64,000 nt of DNA from Ilumatobacteraceae bacterium (GTDB lineage: Bacteria; Actinomycetota; Acidimicrobiia; Acidimicrobiales; Ilumatobacteraceae): NCBI GenBank assembly GCA_024643255.1, contig JAHENF010000009.1:21404-85403 (forward strand), written 5' to 3'. The notes beneath the pieces were generated by a model. That model saw nothing but the letters and a program-made list of their open reading frames with translations, made no database searches and had not been told where the DNA came from. Position numbers and translations under genes: made by a program. Each line of letters opens with the position of its first letter. Within the stretch, counting starts at the first letter, position 1. This document shows, in pieces, positions 41,602 to 50,705 of the stretch.

Positions 41602-42618
41602 TCAGGCGGGGAGCAGGATCTCGACGACGCCGCCCGGGCCGTCACCGACGCCGATCGATCCACCGTGCGCGGTGACGATGCCCCGCGCGATCGACAGACC
41701 GAGCCCAGCGGTGCCCGTGCGGGTGTCGCGGGCGGGGTCCGCCCGCGTGAACGGCTCGAAGGCCCGGTCCCTGAAATCGGTCGGGAAGCCTGGGCCCTGG
41801 TCGACGACACGGAGCGTTGCGGACGCATCGTGCTCGTCGATCTGCACGAGCACCACCGACCCGTCGGGGGCGTGGCGGATCGCGTTCTCCAACAGGTTGC
41901 GGATCACGCGTGCGAGCTGGGAACCGTCGGCGTCGACCATCACGCGATGCCGTGCCTCGAGCAGCAACGAGATCTTGCGCGTCTCGGCGATCGGCCGAAC
42001 CGTCTCCATCGCCTCGTCGGCGAGTTCGGTCAGATCGAGTCGCAGTCGCTGCAGCTCCATCGTCCCACTCACCAGCCGGCTGTGGAGTTGCAGGTCGTCG
42101 ACCAACGCCGACAGCGCGCGCACCTGCCGCTCCATTCCGCTGAGGTACTGATCGGGGTCGGCGGCGACACCGTCGCGGATCGCCTCCACGGAGGCACGCA
42201 GGGCGGTGAGCGGCGTTCTGAGATCGTGCGAGATCGACGACAGCATCAGGGCCCGTTCACGCTCGACGGCATCGAGCCGATCGACCATCACGTCGAACAT
42301 GGCGGCGGCCTCGCCGAGCTCGTCGCTGCGGGTGACGCCCGTGCGCGCGGTCAGGTCGCCGTCGGCGACACGCATCGCGGCCTCGCAGATGCGGTTGGCA
42401 TCACGGGCCACCGGCCGCGCCATCAGCACCGCAACGATTGCCGCGCCGAGCACGGCCGGCACGAGCGCCCACATGAGCAAGCGGAGGTCGTGGTCGTTGA
42501 TGAACATCGACTGCGCTGCGATCGCGATCATCAGGATCGCCACACCGAGGACAGCGAGCATGGCCGCCAGGAATCGCAGGCCGAGGCGGTTCATCCCGCG
42601 CGGCGGCTTCGAGGCCAT
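41602..42618 (-). CDS. Sensor histidine kinase
   Basis: A 338-residue class I histidine kinase. It has two membrane helices (about 12-36 and 46-67) with almost no extracytoplasmic loop, a HAMP domain (about 68-120), phospho-accepting His131 in SSISHDLRTPLTALR, and ATPase boxes N (NLLENAIRH), G1 (DQGPGFP) and G2 (GTAGLGLSIA). The near absence of an external domain suggests it senses membrane or intramembrane cues. The ATG overlaps the response-regulator stop by 1 bp (TGATG). Confidence 0.9.
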   Translation of the reverse strand: MASKPPRGMNRLGLRFLAAMLAVLGVAILMIAIAAQSMFINDHDLRLLMWALVPAVLGAAIVAVLMARPVARDANRICEAAMRVADGDLTARTGVTRSDELGEAAAMFDVMVDRLDAVERERALMLSSISHDLRTPLTALRASVEAIRDGVAADPDQYLSGMERQVRALSALVDDLQLHSRLVSGTMELQRLRLDLTELADEAMETVRPIAETRKISLLLEARHRVMVDADGSQLARVIRNLLENAIRHAPDGSVVLVQIDEHDASATLRVVDQGPGFPTDFRDRAFEPFTRADPARDTRTGTAGLGLSIARGIVTAHGGSIGVGDGPGGVVEILLPA

Positions 42619-43307
42619 CACGGCTCGAACCGGTACCCCACTCCCCACACGGTGGTGATCCAGCGCGGGGTTTCGGGGTCGACCTCGATCTTGTTGCGGA
42701 TCCTGCGCACGTGCACGGTGACCGTGGCAGGGTCCTGCCATTCCGGCGACGACTGCCAGACCGATTCGAGGAGCTGCGCCCGCGAGAAGACCTGCCGGGG
42801 TGACGACGCCAGAAAGGCGAGCACGTCGAACTCCTTCGGCGTCATGTCGACGTTTCGACCGTCGAGGGTCACCTGCCGGCTGAGCGGTTCGATCTTCAGC
42901 TCGCCGAACACGATCGGGCCGGGCGTGGCGGTGGCCCGGCCGTTGGTACGGCGCAGCACACCGTTCACGCGCGCCGCCAACTCGCGGGGCGAGAACGGCT
43001 TGACGACGTAGTCGTCGGCGCCGAGCTCGAGCCCGGCGACGCGGTCGGACTCCTCGGCGCGAGCGGTGAGCATGATCACGGGCACGTCGCTCGTGGTCCG
43101 AACGCGACGCAGGACGTCGAGTCCGTTGACACCGGGGAGCATCATGTCGAGCACGATGAGATCAGGAGGGTCCGTCTCGACGATCTCGAGTGCTGTCGTG
43201 CCGTCGCCGGCCTCGAAGACCTCGTGGCCGTCACGTCGAAGGTAGCCCGCGACCACCTCGCGCACGGTCGGCTCATCGTCGACAACCAGCACCTTTGTCG
43301 CGGTCAT
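42618..43307 (-). CDS. OmpR/PhoB-type response regulator
   Basis: A 229-residue regulator: receiver domain (about 5-115) with acidic pocket Asp10-Asp11, phosphoacceptor Asp54 in LIVLDMMLPG and conserved Lys in YVVKPFSPREL, and a winged-helix output domain (about 135-225) ending VWGVGYRFEP. ATG 43307 starts the receiver fold; the upstream frame extension is not conserved. It is translated first and coupled to the kinase gene. Target genes are unknown. Confidence 0.9.
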   Translation of the reverse strand: MTATKVLVVDDEPTVREVVAGYLRRDGHEVFEAGDGTTALEIVETDPPDLIVLDMMLPGVNGLDVLRRVRTTSDVPVIMLTARAEESDRVAGLELGADDYVVKPFSPRELAARVNGVLRRTNGRATATPGPIVFGELKIEPLSRQVTLDGRNVDMTPKEFDVLAFLASSPRQVFSRAQLLESVWQSSPEWQDPATVTVHVRRIRNKIEVDPETPRWITTVWGVGYRFEP

Positions 43308-43386
43308 GGGATCAGCCTCGCCCCTGGTGGGACCGTGTTCAACCCGGTTCGTCGCCGTTTTCGGATTGGCTCGCACTTCGCGCGCA

Positions 43387-44058
43387 TCAAGGCGCGAGCC
43401 GCACGACCTGCCAGGTCCCGTCGGCGTCGTCGCGGCGGTATCGGAGACGATCGTGGAGTCGGCTGGGGCGACCCTGCCAGAACTCCCACTCGAACGGAAC
43501 GAGGCGCCACCCGCCCCAGTGCGCGGGGCGCGGGACGTCGCGGTCGGCGAACTCCTCGTCGGAGGCGATCACGAGCGCTTCGAGTTCGGCGCGGTCGGCG
43601 ATCTCCTCACTCTGCGGTGACGCCCATGCGCCGAGTTGACTGCCTCGTGGGCGCGACGCGAAGTACGCATCGCTCTCCGCGGCCGAGACGCGCTCGACGC
43701 GGGCACGGAGTCGCACCTGCCGATGCAGGTCGAGCCACGAGAACACGGCGGCCGCCACCGGTGCCTCGTCGAGCTGACGGCTCTTGACGCTGCCGTAGTT
43801 GGTGTAGAAGACCAGGCCGTCCGCATCGGCCTCGCGGACGAGCACGATCCGAGCGTCGGGAACCCCGTCGGCGCCGATCGTGGCCACCGTCATGGCGTTC
43901 GGCTCCGCGACACCGCCGTCGAGGGCTTCCTGGTGCCAGCGGTTCCACTGCACGACCGGGTCGATGTCGACATCGGTGACCTCGAGTCCCTCCGTCTCGT
44001 ACTGCTCGCGCCGGCCCCACAGTTCGGCACGTCGATCGGGGGCGGACCAGTCGGTCAT
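43387..44058 (-). CDS. pdxH: Pyridoxamine 5'-phosphate oxidase
   Basis: A 223-residue FMN enzyme that oxidises pyridoxamine or pyridoxine 5'-phosphate to pyridoxal 5'-phosphate. Typical segments are NAMTVATIGADGVPDARIVLVRE (FMN binding), FYTNYGSVKSRQLDE (FMN/PLP), SRPRGSQLGAWAS and the C-terminal WGGWRLVPFEWEFWQGRPSRLHDRLRY, split here only by reading. The ATG overlaps the serS stop (ATGA), so it is co-translated with serS. Confidence 0.95.
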   Translation of the reverse strand: MTDWSAPDRRAELWGRREQYETEGLEVTDVDIDPVVQWNRWHQEALDGGVAEPNAMTVATIGADGVPDARIVLVREADADGLVFYTNYGSVKSRQLDEAPVAAAVFSWLDLHRQVRLRARVERVSAAESDAYFASRPRGSQLGAWASPQSEEIADRAELEALVIASDEEFADRDVPRPAHWGGWRLVPFEWEFWQGRPSRLHDRLRYRRDDADGTWQVVRLAP

Positions 44059-45362
44059 GACCGGCTCTCGATCCGCTCGATGCCGCGCATGTACGGCCTG
44101 AGCACCTCGGGCACTGTGACCGAGCCGTCGTCATTGCGGTGGGTCTCGATGATCGCGGCCCACACACGCGGCACCGCCAGCGCCGAGCCGTTCAACGTGT
44201 GGACGTACTCGGTTCCCTTGACCGGCTTGCCGTCGGCGTCGTGACGCCGGAACCGGATGTTGGCGCGGCGTGCCTGGTAGTCGCTGAACCAACTGATCGA
44301 CGACACCTCCAGCCACGCATCGACACCCGGCGCGTAGACCTCGATGTCGAAGCTTCGATGATGGCTCTGGCCCATGTCCCCGGTGCAGATCTCGATGATG
44401 CGATAGGTGAGGCCGAGACCGGCGATCGCCCGCTCGGCACGCGCCACCATGTCGTCGAGCAGTGCCGGAGCCTGCTCGGGCATGGCGAGCGCGAGGATCT
44501 CGACCTTGTCGAACTCGTGGGCTCGCAGCATCCCGCGGGTGTCGCGGCCCGCCGACCCGGCCTCGCGTCGATACGACGCACTGTGGGCCATCATCCTGAT
44601 CGGGAGCCGCGTGTCATCGAGTGTCTCGTCGGCGTAGATCGAGGTGAGCGGCACCTCGGCGGTCGGGATGCACCACAGGTCGTCGCGTTCGATCGCATAC
44701 GCGTCGTCGGCGAACTTCGGCAGCTGACCGGTGGCGGTCAGCGTCGCCGAGGTCACCAGAGAGGGTGGCCTCACCTCTTCGTGGACGTCGGCGTTGAGAT
44801 CGAGCCCGTACTGACACAACGCGCGCACGAGGGTGGCGCCGGCCCCGCGCTGCATGGTGAACATCGCGCCGGAGATCTTCACGGCGCGTTCGTTGTCGAG
44901 CACACCGAGCTGCGTCGCGGTCTCCCAGTGGGGCACGCGCAGGCGCTCGGCAGCGTCGGTCGGTCCGATCGGCCCCTTGACGACCGGGTTGTCCACGTCG
45001 CCGGTGCCATCGGGGGCGTCGGGATGCGGCAGGTTGGGGATCCCGAGTAGGAGGTTGCGCAGCGTCGTGGAGACGACGTCGTGTTCGGCAGCGAGCGACC
45101 GCTCGTCATCGCCGAGCTCACGGCTCTCCGTTTGGAGTGCTTCGGCGGCAACGGTGTTGCCATCGCGCCGCAGCTGACCGACTTCCTTGGAGATCGTGTT
45201 CACCCGCGCCCGGATCGCGTCGCGTCGCGCGGTGATGTCGATCAACCTCGTGTCGAGTTCGGCGGCAGCGTCGACGTCGTCGAGCAGACTGGCGCTCCCG
45301 CGACGTGCGAGTGAGGCCCTGACCCCGTCGAGGTCGGTGCGCAACAGCCGCTGATCGATCAC
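44055..45362 (-). CDS. serS: Seryl-tRNA synthetase
   Basis: A 435-residue class II synthetase that also charges tRNA-Sec with serine, the substrate for SelA encoded at 9.3 kb. The N-terminal coiled-coil arm occupies about residues 25-105. Class II motif 2 is seen as FRREAGSAGRDTRGMLRAHEF and motif 3 near the C-terminus, SALAVPRVWAAIIE. The GTG start has TAACCT 7 bp upstream and no Shine-Dalgarno sequence (leaderless). Confidence 0.96.
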   Translation of the reverse strand: MIDQRLLRTDLDGVRASLARRGSASLLDDVDAAAELDTRLIDITARRDAIRARVNTISKEVGQLRRDGNTVAAEALQTESRELGDDERSLAAEHDVVSTTLRNLLLGIPNLPHPDAPDGTGDVDNPVVKGPIGPTDAAERLRVPHWETATQLGVLDNERAVKISGAMFTMQRGAGATLVRALCQYGLDLNADVHEEVRPPSLVTSATLTATGQLPKFADDAYAIERDDLWCIPTAEVPLTSIYADETLDDTRLPIRMMAHSASYRREAGSAGRDTRGMLRAHEFDKVEILALAMPEQAPALLDDMVARAERAIAGLGLTYRIIEICTGDMGQSHHRSFDIEVYAPGVDAWLEVSSISWFSDYQARRANIRFRRHDADGKPVKGTEYVHTLNGSALAVPRVWAAIIETHRNDDGSVTVPEVLRPYMRGIERIESRS

Positions 45363-45413
45363 GGCATCGAGGTTACTGCTCGGACACCGACTCGTCCCGG
45401 GCGAGTTCGTGCG

Positions 45414-46349
45414 TCACTCGCTCGAGCGGGGAGGGACCTGGGCGAACTCGCGCTCGATGTCCGCTGTCGTCAGCGGAGCTTGACCGTCGATCGTGGCGTC
45501 GCCGGTCAGTTCGGCATCGGGCATCGGGTGGGGTCGTCGGTAGGAACTGTCGTACTCGAAGCCCACGGCGAACCGCTTGAAGAAGATGAAGATGATGATC
45601 GCCCAGAGGAAGATGCCGCCGCCGGTCTTCATGATCGCCCCGGCGAGCTGTTGGTCGAACACGACCGAGAGCCCCCAGACCCGGACCGGTTGGTCGTAGG
45701 TCTTGTACACCGCACCGTCCGCGAACGTCAGCCACGCCGCAGGGATCGTGGGGACCAGCGACTGGATGAAGAGGTAGATGCACTTGCCGATCGGTGAGAT
45801 CTGGAGTTCGGGGAACGGCCCGACCACCGGCATCCACATCAGGAGCGAGAACATCACGACGGCGAAGTGCAGCGAATAGTGCAGCGGGCCACTCGCCACC
45901 GAGGCGGTGACCACGGCGGGGATGTGCGTGACGATGACCACCGCGTTGAACAGCAGCGCGGCGACGACCGGCTTCGTGAAGAACACGACGACCCGGTAGA
46001 ACCGGCCGTTGCCGACGAGCACCCGCAGCAGCCATTCCGGCGTCGCCATCAGGACGAGCGGCGGCAGGAAGTAGCTCAGCATCATGTGCTGCGCCATGTG
46101 CACGGAGTAGAGGTACTCCTCGCCGATGTCGTGGACCGGCCAGTCGCTCGCCACCCACAGCATCACCATCGCGCCGACGAAGCAGCCGATGTTGAAGCGG
46201 GTGACCGCGGGCTTGCCAGGCGGCACGGCCTTGGGGCCGATCACTCGCACCATGTAGATGTACGCACCCGTCAGGAAGGCGACGAGGATCCACACTTCGG
46301 GGTGGAACTGGAACCGCCAGGGGTCCGTTGCGGTGAGTTGGGCGAGCAT
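45414..46349 (-). CDS. ctaG: Cytochrome c oxidase assembly factor CtaG (caa3 type)
   Basis: A 311-residue membrane protein of the caa3_CtaG family, needed for maturation of caa3 oxidase in Bacillus and proposed to help CuB insertion. Seven or so membrane helices are visible. Conserved histidines occur in SVHMAQHMMLSYFLPP and GPLHYSLHFAVVMFSLLMWMPV. It is the last gene of the oxidase cluster, 21 bp after the subunit IV gene, which fits an assembly role. Confidence 0.88.
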   Translation of the reverse strand: MLAQLTATDPWRFQFHPEVWILVAFLTGAYIYMVRVIGPKAVPPGKPAVTRFNIGCFVGAMVMLWVASDWPVHDIGEEYLYSVHMAQHMMLSYFLPPLVLMATPEWLLRVLVGNGRFYRVVVFFTKPVVAALLFNAVVIVTHIPAVVTASVASGPLHYSLHFAVVMFSLLMWMPVVGPFPELQISPIGKCIYLFIQSLVPTIPAAWLTFADGAVYKTYDQPVRVWGLSVVFDQQLAGAIMKTGGGIFLWAIIIFIFFKRFAVGFEYDSSYRRPHPMPDAELTGDATIDGQAPLTTADIEREFAQVPPRSSE

Positions 46350-46370
46350 GTCAGGGGTGCTCTTTCGAGG

Positions 46371-46787
46371 TCAGCCGGTCCAGAAGTGGAACGTCGCCAG
46401 GACGGCGGAATACAGCACCACGGCGAATCCCAGGCCGAGATAGAACAAGAAGGTGAAGAGCTTGTTGTCGAATCGCAGGTGCATGAAGAAGCTCGCGACG
46501 ACCCAGAACTTCACGAACATCAGCACGATCAGCGTGGGCACGAGCCACGCGCCGTCCGGGCCGATCTCGGTCGACATGATCTCGAGCGCCGTGAGCACGG
46601 CGAGCAGGATCGCAATGCCGATGTACTGCTTGTCGGTCGGCTCCTTGTGGCCGTGCCCACCTTCGTGGATCGGCGCCGACGGCGGGTAGGCCGGGGGCGT
46701 CTCGTCGGCGAGCTGCTCGGCCCCGATGCCGTAGGCGTGGTCGTTCTCTGTGGTGTCGTTCTCTGTGGTGTCGGTTTCGCTGCTCAT
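46371..46787 (-). CDS. ctaF: Cytochrome c oxidase subunit IV (caa3 type)
   Basis: A 138-residue protein with three membrane helices in its C-terminal half (about 56-75, 82-102, 113-135), matching prokaryotic subunit IV, including TALEIMSTEI and FVKFWVVASFFMHLRFDNK. The N-terminal 45 residues are hydrophilic and His/Pro-rich, with a duplicated Thr-Glu-Asn-Asp stretch encoded by a 15-bp tandem repeat. It starts 1 bp after the subunit III stop. Confidence 0.88.
   Translation of the reverse strand: MSSETDTTENDTTENDHAYGIGAEQLADETPPAYPPSAPIHEGGHGHKEPTDKQYIGIAILLAVLTALEIMSTEIGPDGAWLVPTLIVLMFVKFWVVASFFMHLRFDNKLFTFLFYLGLGFAVVLYSAVLATFHFWTG
46741..46770 (-). repeat. 15-bp tandem repeat in the subunit IV gene
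   Basis: Two exact copies of TCGTTCTCTGTGGTG lie head to tail in the 5' end of the subunit IV gene, encoding a duplicated TEND-T segment of the hydrophilic N-terminus. In frame, so the protein is not disrupted. Confidence 0.85.
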
Positions 46788-46788
46788 G

Positions 46789-47442
46789 TCAGGCCGGGAT
46801 CAGGTAGACGAGGGTGAAGATGAGAATCCAGACGATGTCGACGAAGTGCCAGTAGAGGCCGATCATCTCGACCGTCTCGGCATTGTCGCCGACGAGTTTG
46901 CCCTTGGCGAGCATGGCGACGAGTGACAGCAGCATGATGATGCCGACTGCGACGTGCACGCCGTGGAAACCGGTGAGCGTGTAGAAGCTCGACGAGAACA
47001 GGCTGGTCGTGTAGCCGAGACCCTCGCGGTAGAACGTCGTGAACTCGTACACCTGGCCGGCGACGAAGAGTCCGCCGAGCAGTGCCGTCACGGTGAGCCA
47101 CAACTTGGTGCGCTGCTCGTCCTTGCGCTTGGCAGCCGAGACCGCCATCACCATCGTGAGCGACGACATCAACAGCACGAAGCTGGTGGCCGACGTGAAC
47201 GGGATGTCCCACAGCTGGTCGGGGCCGATCTGATCGGCCTGCCGGTTGCGGTAGAGCATGTAGGTGGAGATGAGGCCACCGAAGAGCAGGCACTCGGAAC
47301 CGAGGAACAGCCACATGGCCAACTTCGTGTTCGAGAGACCGGTCGAGGTGTGGTGGGGCAGGCCGGCGTGATCCTGTCCGTCGTCGTACCCTGCCGGGAT
47401 CTCCTCGACGTCACTCGGTTCGGCGATCGTTGCGTCAGACAC
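46789..47442 (-). CDS. ctaE: Cytochrome c oxidase subunit III
   Basis: A 217-residue subunit III with five membrane helices. Conserved elements: FLGSECLLFGGL (lipid-site Glu), YTLTGFHGVHVAVGI (His residues) and IGLYWHFVDIVWI. The GTG at 47442 overlaps the end of ctaD by 8 bp and is preceded by AAGGAG inside ctaD. Together with ctaC, ctaD and subunit IV it forms the canonical core of the caa3 oxidase. Confidence 0.94.
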   Translation of the reverse strand: MSDATIAEPSDVEEIPAGYDDGQDHAGLPHHTSTGLSNTKLAMWLFLGSECLLFGGLISTYMLYRNRQADQIGPDQLWDIPFTSATSFVLLMSSLTMVMAVSAAKRKDEQRTKLWLTVTALLGGLFVAGQVYEFTTFYREGLGYTTSLFSSSFYTLTGFHGVHVAVGIIMLLSLVAMLAKGKLVGDNAETVEMIGLYWHFVDIVWILIFTLVYLIPA

Positions 47443-49441
47443 TGACTGCCAACTCCTTGCTCGGCTGATCACCATCGGGTGCAGGCGGATCGAATTCGGA
47501 CTCGTCGGCGGTCGGCGGTTCGAGCGCCCAGCCGAACAGTGCCAGCACCGCGATGGCGGCCCCGGCGACGATCAACAACGTATTGAAGATCACGCCGTAA
47601 CCGATGATCGGCAGCGAGATGGCGAGCACCATCGGCCAGTACGACGGCGACGGCAGGTGGATGTGCGCATCGGCGTACTTCTCTTCGAGTTCGATGACCT
47701 CGGCGCCGGTTGCCACCTGCTTGTAGTCGTGCTGGTCGCCTTCGCCGACGTCTTCGTACTTGCGATGGAAGAACTCGTCGAGCGTGTGCACGGTCGGGAT
47801 GCGGTCGAAGTTGTGCTCCTTGGGCGGATTCGTCGTCAGCCACTCGAGGCTGCGCGCATCCCAAGGGTCGGCCGGAGCGGGCGGGTTCTTGCGGCTGACC
47901 CAGACGTTCACGAGGAACAGGAAGGCGCCGATGCCGAGCACGAGTGATCCGATCGACGCCACGAGGTTCCAGAACGCGAGGTCGAAGAAGCCGTCGCCGG
48001 CACGATCGCCCGTCCAGATGTACATGCGTCGGGGCTGGCCCTGCAGGCCGAGGATGTGCATCGGTCCGAACGTCATGTTCATGCCGATGATCATCAACCA
48101 GAAGTTCCAACGGCCGATCTTCTCGCTCAGCATCTTGCCGAACACCTTCGGCCACCAGTAGTAGATGCCGGCGAACAGACCGAGGACGGCGCCACCGAAG
48201 ATCACATAGTGGAAGTGCGCCACGATGTAGTAGGTGTCGGTCTGCTGCGTGTCCGACGGGGCAACCGCGTGGGTGACGCCGGAGAGTCCGCCGATGGTGA
48301 ACTGCACGATCAGGCCGATCGCGAAGAGCATCGCTGTGGTGAACCACAACTTGCCGCCCCACATGGTGAGGGTCCAGTTGATGATCTTCACGCCGGTCGG
48401 CACCGCGATCGCCATCGTCGCCACCGAGAAGACGGCGACCGAGATCGGGCCGAGCCCGGCGGCGAACATGTGGTGAGCCCACACGCCGAAGCCGACGAAG
48501 CCGATGGCCGCACCGGAGAACACCACGAACGGATACCCGAACAGCGGCTTGCGCGAGAACGTCGGCAACACCTCGGAGATGATGCCGAAGGACGGCAAGA
48601 CGAGGATGTACACCTCCGGGTGCCCGAAGAGCCAGAAGAGGTGCTGCCACAGCAGCGGATCCGCACCGGCCTCGACCGAGAAGAAGTTGGCGCCGAAGTT
48701 CCGCTGGAACATCAGCAGGAACAGGGCGACGGTGATCACGGGGATCGAGAACAGCAGCAGGAACTGCACGACGAGCGCCATCCACGTGAAGATCGGCATC
48801 CGCATCAGCTTCATGCCGGGTGCCCGCATGTTCAGTGCGGTGACGATCAGGTTGATCGCACCGACCTGCGAGGCGACACCGGTGATCAAGAGGCCCAGCG
48901 TCCAGAAGTCGACGCCGTTGGTCGGCGAGAAGGGCACGGAGCTGTTCGGGGCGTACATGAACCAGCCGCCGTCGGCGGCGCCACCGAGGATCCAGGACGA
49001 GTTGATGAAGATGCCGCCGAAGACGAACAGCCACAGGCTGAGCGCGTTGAGCCGCGGGAAGGCGACGTCACGAGCACCGATCTGCAACGGCATCATGTAG
49101 TTGGCGAAGGCTGCAGCCATCGGCATCACGAAGAGGAACACCATCGTCGTGGCGTGCATCGTGAACATCTGGTTGTACTTGTCGGCCGACAGGATCGTGC
49201 CGTTGGGCTGCGCGAGCTGCGCACGGATGAGGAGTGCTTCGATGCCGCCCACGAAGAAGAACACCATGGCGACGACGCCGTACATGATGCCGATCTTCTT
49301 GTGGTCGACCGTGAAGGCCCAGGACTTCCAACCGGTGGCCTGCACCGGGCGACGGAAGTTGCCGTACGAGCTCGACGGCGTGACAGCCGCGCCGGCACCC
49401 GCCAGTGCCGGGGTGTCGGTTGGACGTTCGATGATGGCCAT
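47435..49441 (-). CDS. ctaD: Cytochrome c oxidase subunit I, A1-type
   Basis: A 668-residue catalytic subunit with haem a and the haem a3-CuB site that reduces O2 and pumps protons. All six metal ligands are present: His96 (TMHATTM), His274 with cross-linked Tyr278 (GHPEVY), His323/His324 (AHHMF), and His409/His411 (AHFHYV). GHPEVY marks the A1 type with the tyrosine of the K channel. A C-terminal extension (about 545-668) with two further hydrophobic helices follows. It lies 17 bp after ctaC. Confidence 0.97.
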   Translation of the reverse strand: MAIIERPTDTPALAGAGAAVTPSSSYGNFRRPVQATGWKSWAFTVDHKKIGIMYGVVAMVFFFVGGIEALLIRAQLAQPNGTILSADKYNQMFTMHATTMVFLFVMPMAAAFANYMMPLQIGARDVAFPRLNALSLWLFVFGGIFINSSWILGGAADGGWFMYAPNSSVPFSPTNGVDFWTLGLLITGVASQVGAINLIVTALNMRAPGMKLMRMPIFTWMALVVQFLLLFSIPVITVALFLLMFQRNFGANFFSVEAGADPLLWQHLFWLFGHPEVYILVLPSFGIISEVLPTFSRKPLFGYPFVVFSGAAIGFVGFGVWAHHMFAAGLGPISVAVFSVATMAIAVPTGVKIINWTLTMWGGKLWFTTAMLFAIGLIVQFTIGGLSGVTHAVAPSDTQQTDTYYIVAHFHYVIFGGAVLGLFAGIYYWWPKVFGKMLSEKIGRWNFWLMIIGMNMTFGPMHILGLQGQPRRMYIWTGDRAGDGFFDLAFWNLVASIGSLVLGIGAFLFLVNVWVSRKNPPAPADPWDARSLEWLTTNPPKEHNFDRIPTVHTLDEFFHRKYEDVGEGDQHDYKQVATGAEVIELEEKYADAHIHLPSPSYWPMVLAISLPIIGYGVIFNTLLIVAGAAIAVLALFGWALEPPTADESEFDPPAPDGDQPSKELAVSV

Positions 49442-49458
49442 GGACTATCGGTCTCCCA

Positions 49459-50652
49459 TCAGTGGCGCTCGAGGAGGTAGGCGACGAGTTCGTCGATCTG
49501 ATCTTCGCTGAGCGCAAGGTTCGGCATGCCGCGGGTCAGGCCGTCTGTCGCTTCGAGCTTCGTCGGGTCGGCGTACATCGGCTTCTTGGCCGGGGCGTTG
49601 CGCAGCCACTCGCGCAACTCGACCGAGTTGAGGCAGTCGGGGGTCACACCCTTGAGGTACTCCGCGCCGACCGTCTCGGACGGGGCGTTCCACACCTTCG
49701 GACGGCACTCGGGCGTCAGGAGGTTGTAGGCCGCACCGGCGAAGGTGTTGCGGGTCATGAGGTGGGTCAGGTTCGGAGCAGCACCGGAGTACACCGAGAG
49801 ATCCGGGCGTGACACGATCGGCGCACCGTCAGCGTCCTCGAGGCCGTTGACCTGGTGGCAGCGGGCGCACTGCGAGATGAAGGTCTGCTCACCCTTGGCG
49901 GCGAGCGTGCCTTCGGCCGGTGACTCGTACGGCTTGGTCTGGTTGAGCTTCCATGCCTCGAAGTCCTCGGGGGTCATCGCGATGACCTCCATGCGCATGT
50001 TGGCATGCGACAGGCCACAGAACTCCGTGCACTGACCGGCGTAGATCCCCGGTTCGTCGGCCTCGATCCGGTTCGTGTGCACACGCCCCGGGACCATGTC
50101 ACGCTTGCCGTTCAGACGCGGGATCCACCACGAGTGGATCACGTCGCGGCTGGTGCCACGCACCAGGACCGGCGTGCCGATCGGGATGACCATCTGGCCG
50201 GAGGTGATGATCGGCTGGTCGATGCCGGAGCCACAGCCCGACTGGGTCGGGTAGTCGATCTCCCACCACCACTGCTGGCCGGTGACGTTGATGACGCACT
50301 CGGTGTCGGAGGTGTCGTTCAGCGCCATGATCGTGCCGACCGTCGGGATCGCGACGCCGATCAGGATCAGTGCCGGAATGATCGTGAGGATGATCTCGAG
50401 CGTCGGCTTGCCGTGCACCTGATCGGGGATCGCCTGGCCACGGTCGCGGAACTTGACGACGATGATGGCGATGAAGACCATCACGATCACACCGATGACC
50501 CCGGCGATGATGAACACGGGGACCGACAGGTCGTAGATCGACTGTGCGTTCGGCCCTGCGGGCTGGAACATGTCCTGCGGTGCGTCTTCGGCACAGCCGG
50601 CGACGAGCGCGGCGAGGCCGACGGCGGCGGCGATTCGGACTCGGCGATTCAT
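49459..50652 (-). CDS. ctaC: Cytochrome c oxidase subunit II with fused cytochrome c domain (caa3)
   Basis: A 397-residue subunit II. It has a lipoprotein-type signal (lipobox ALVAGC, Cys19), two membrane helices (about 42-66 and 85-108), a CuA cupredoxin domain with HSWWIP, and GQCTEFCGLSHANM giving the Cys-Glu-Cys-His-Met ligands. A C-terminal cytochrome c domain (about 270-397) has haem motif CARCH and a likely Met ligand. The fused cytochrome makes this a caa3-type oxidase fed directly by the bc complex. ATG 50652 starts the signal peptide. Confidence 0.95.
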   Translation of the reverse strand: MNRRVRIAAAVGLAALVAGCAEDAPQDMFQPAGPNAQSIYDLSVPVFIIAGVIGVIVMVFIAIIVVKFRDRGQAIPDQVHGKPTLEIILTIIPALILIGVAIPTVGTIMALNDTSDTECVINVTGQQWWWEIDYPTQSGCGSGIDQPIITSGQMVIPIGTPVLVRGTSRDVIHSWWIPRLNGKRDMVPGRVHTNRIEADEPGIYAGQCTEFCGLSHANMRMEVIAMTPEDFEAWKLNQTKPYESPAEGTLAAKGEQTFISQCARCHQVNGLEDADGAPIVSRPDLSVYSGAAPNLTHLMTRNTFAGAAYNLLTPECRPKVWNAPSETVGAEYLKGVTPDCLNSVELREWLRNAPAKKPMYADPTKLEATDGLTRGMPNLALSEDQIDELVAYLLERH

Positions 50653-50705
50653 GCGTCTGACGGTAGCCGGAGATTCCAATGCGGGCCTTTTCGATCGGGG
50701 GTTAC

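Noticed and set aside
48056..49480. Long plus-strand frame opposite ctaD.
   Set aside because: Shadow of a conserved membrane protein gene; it is charged and repetitive with no family resemblance.
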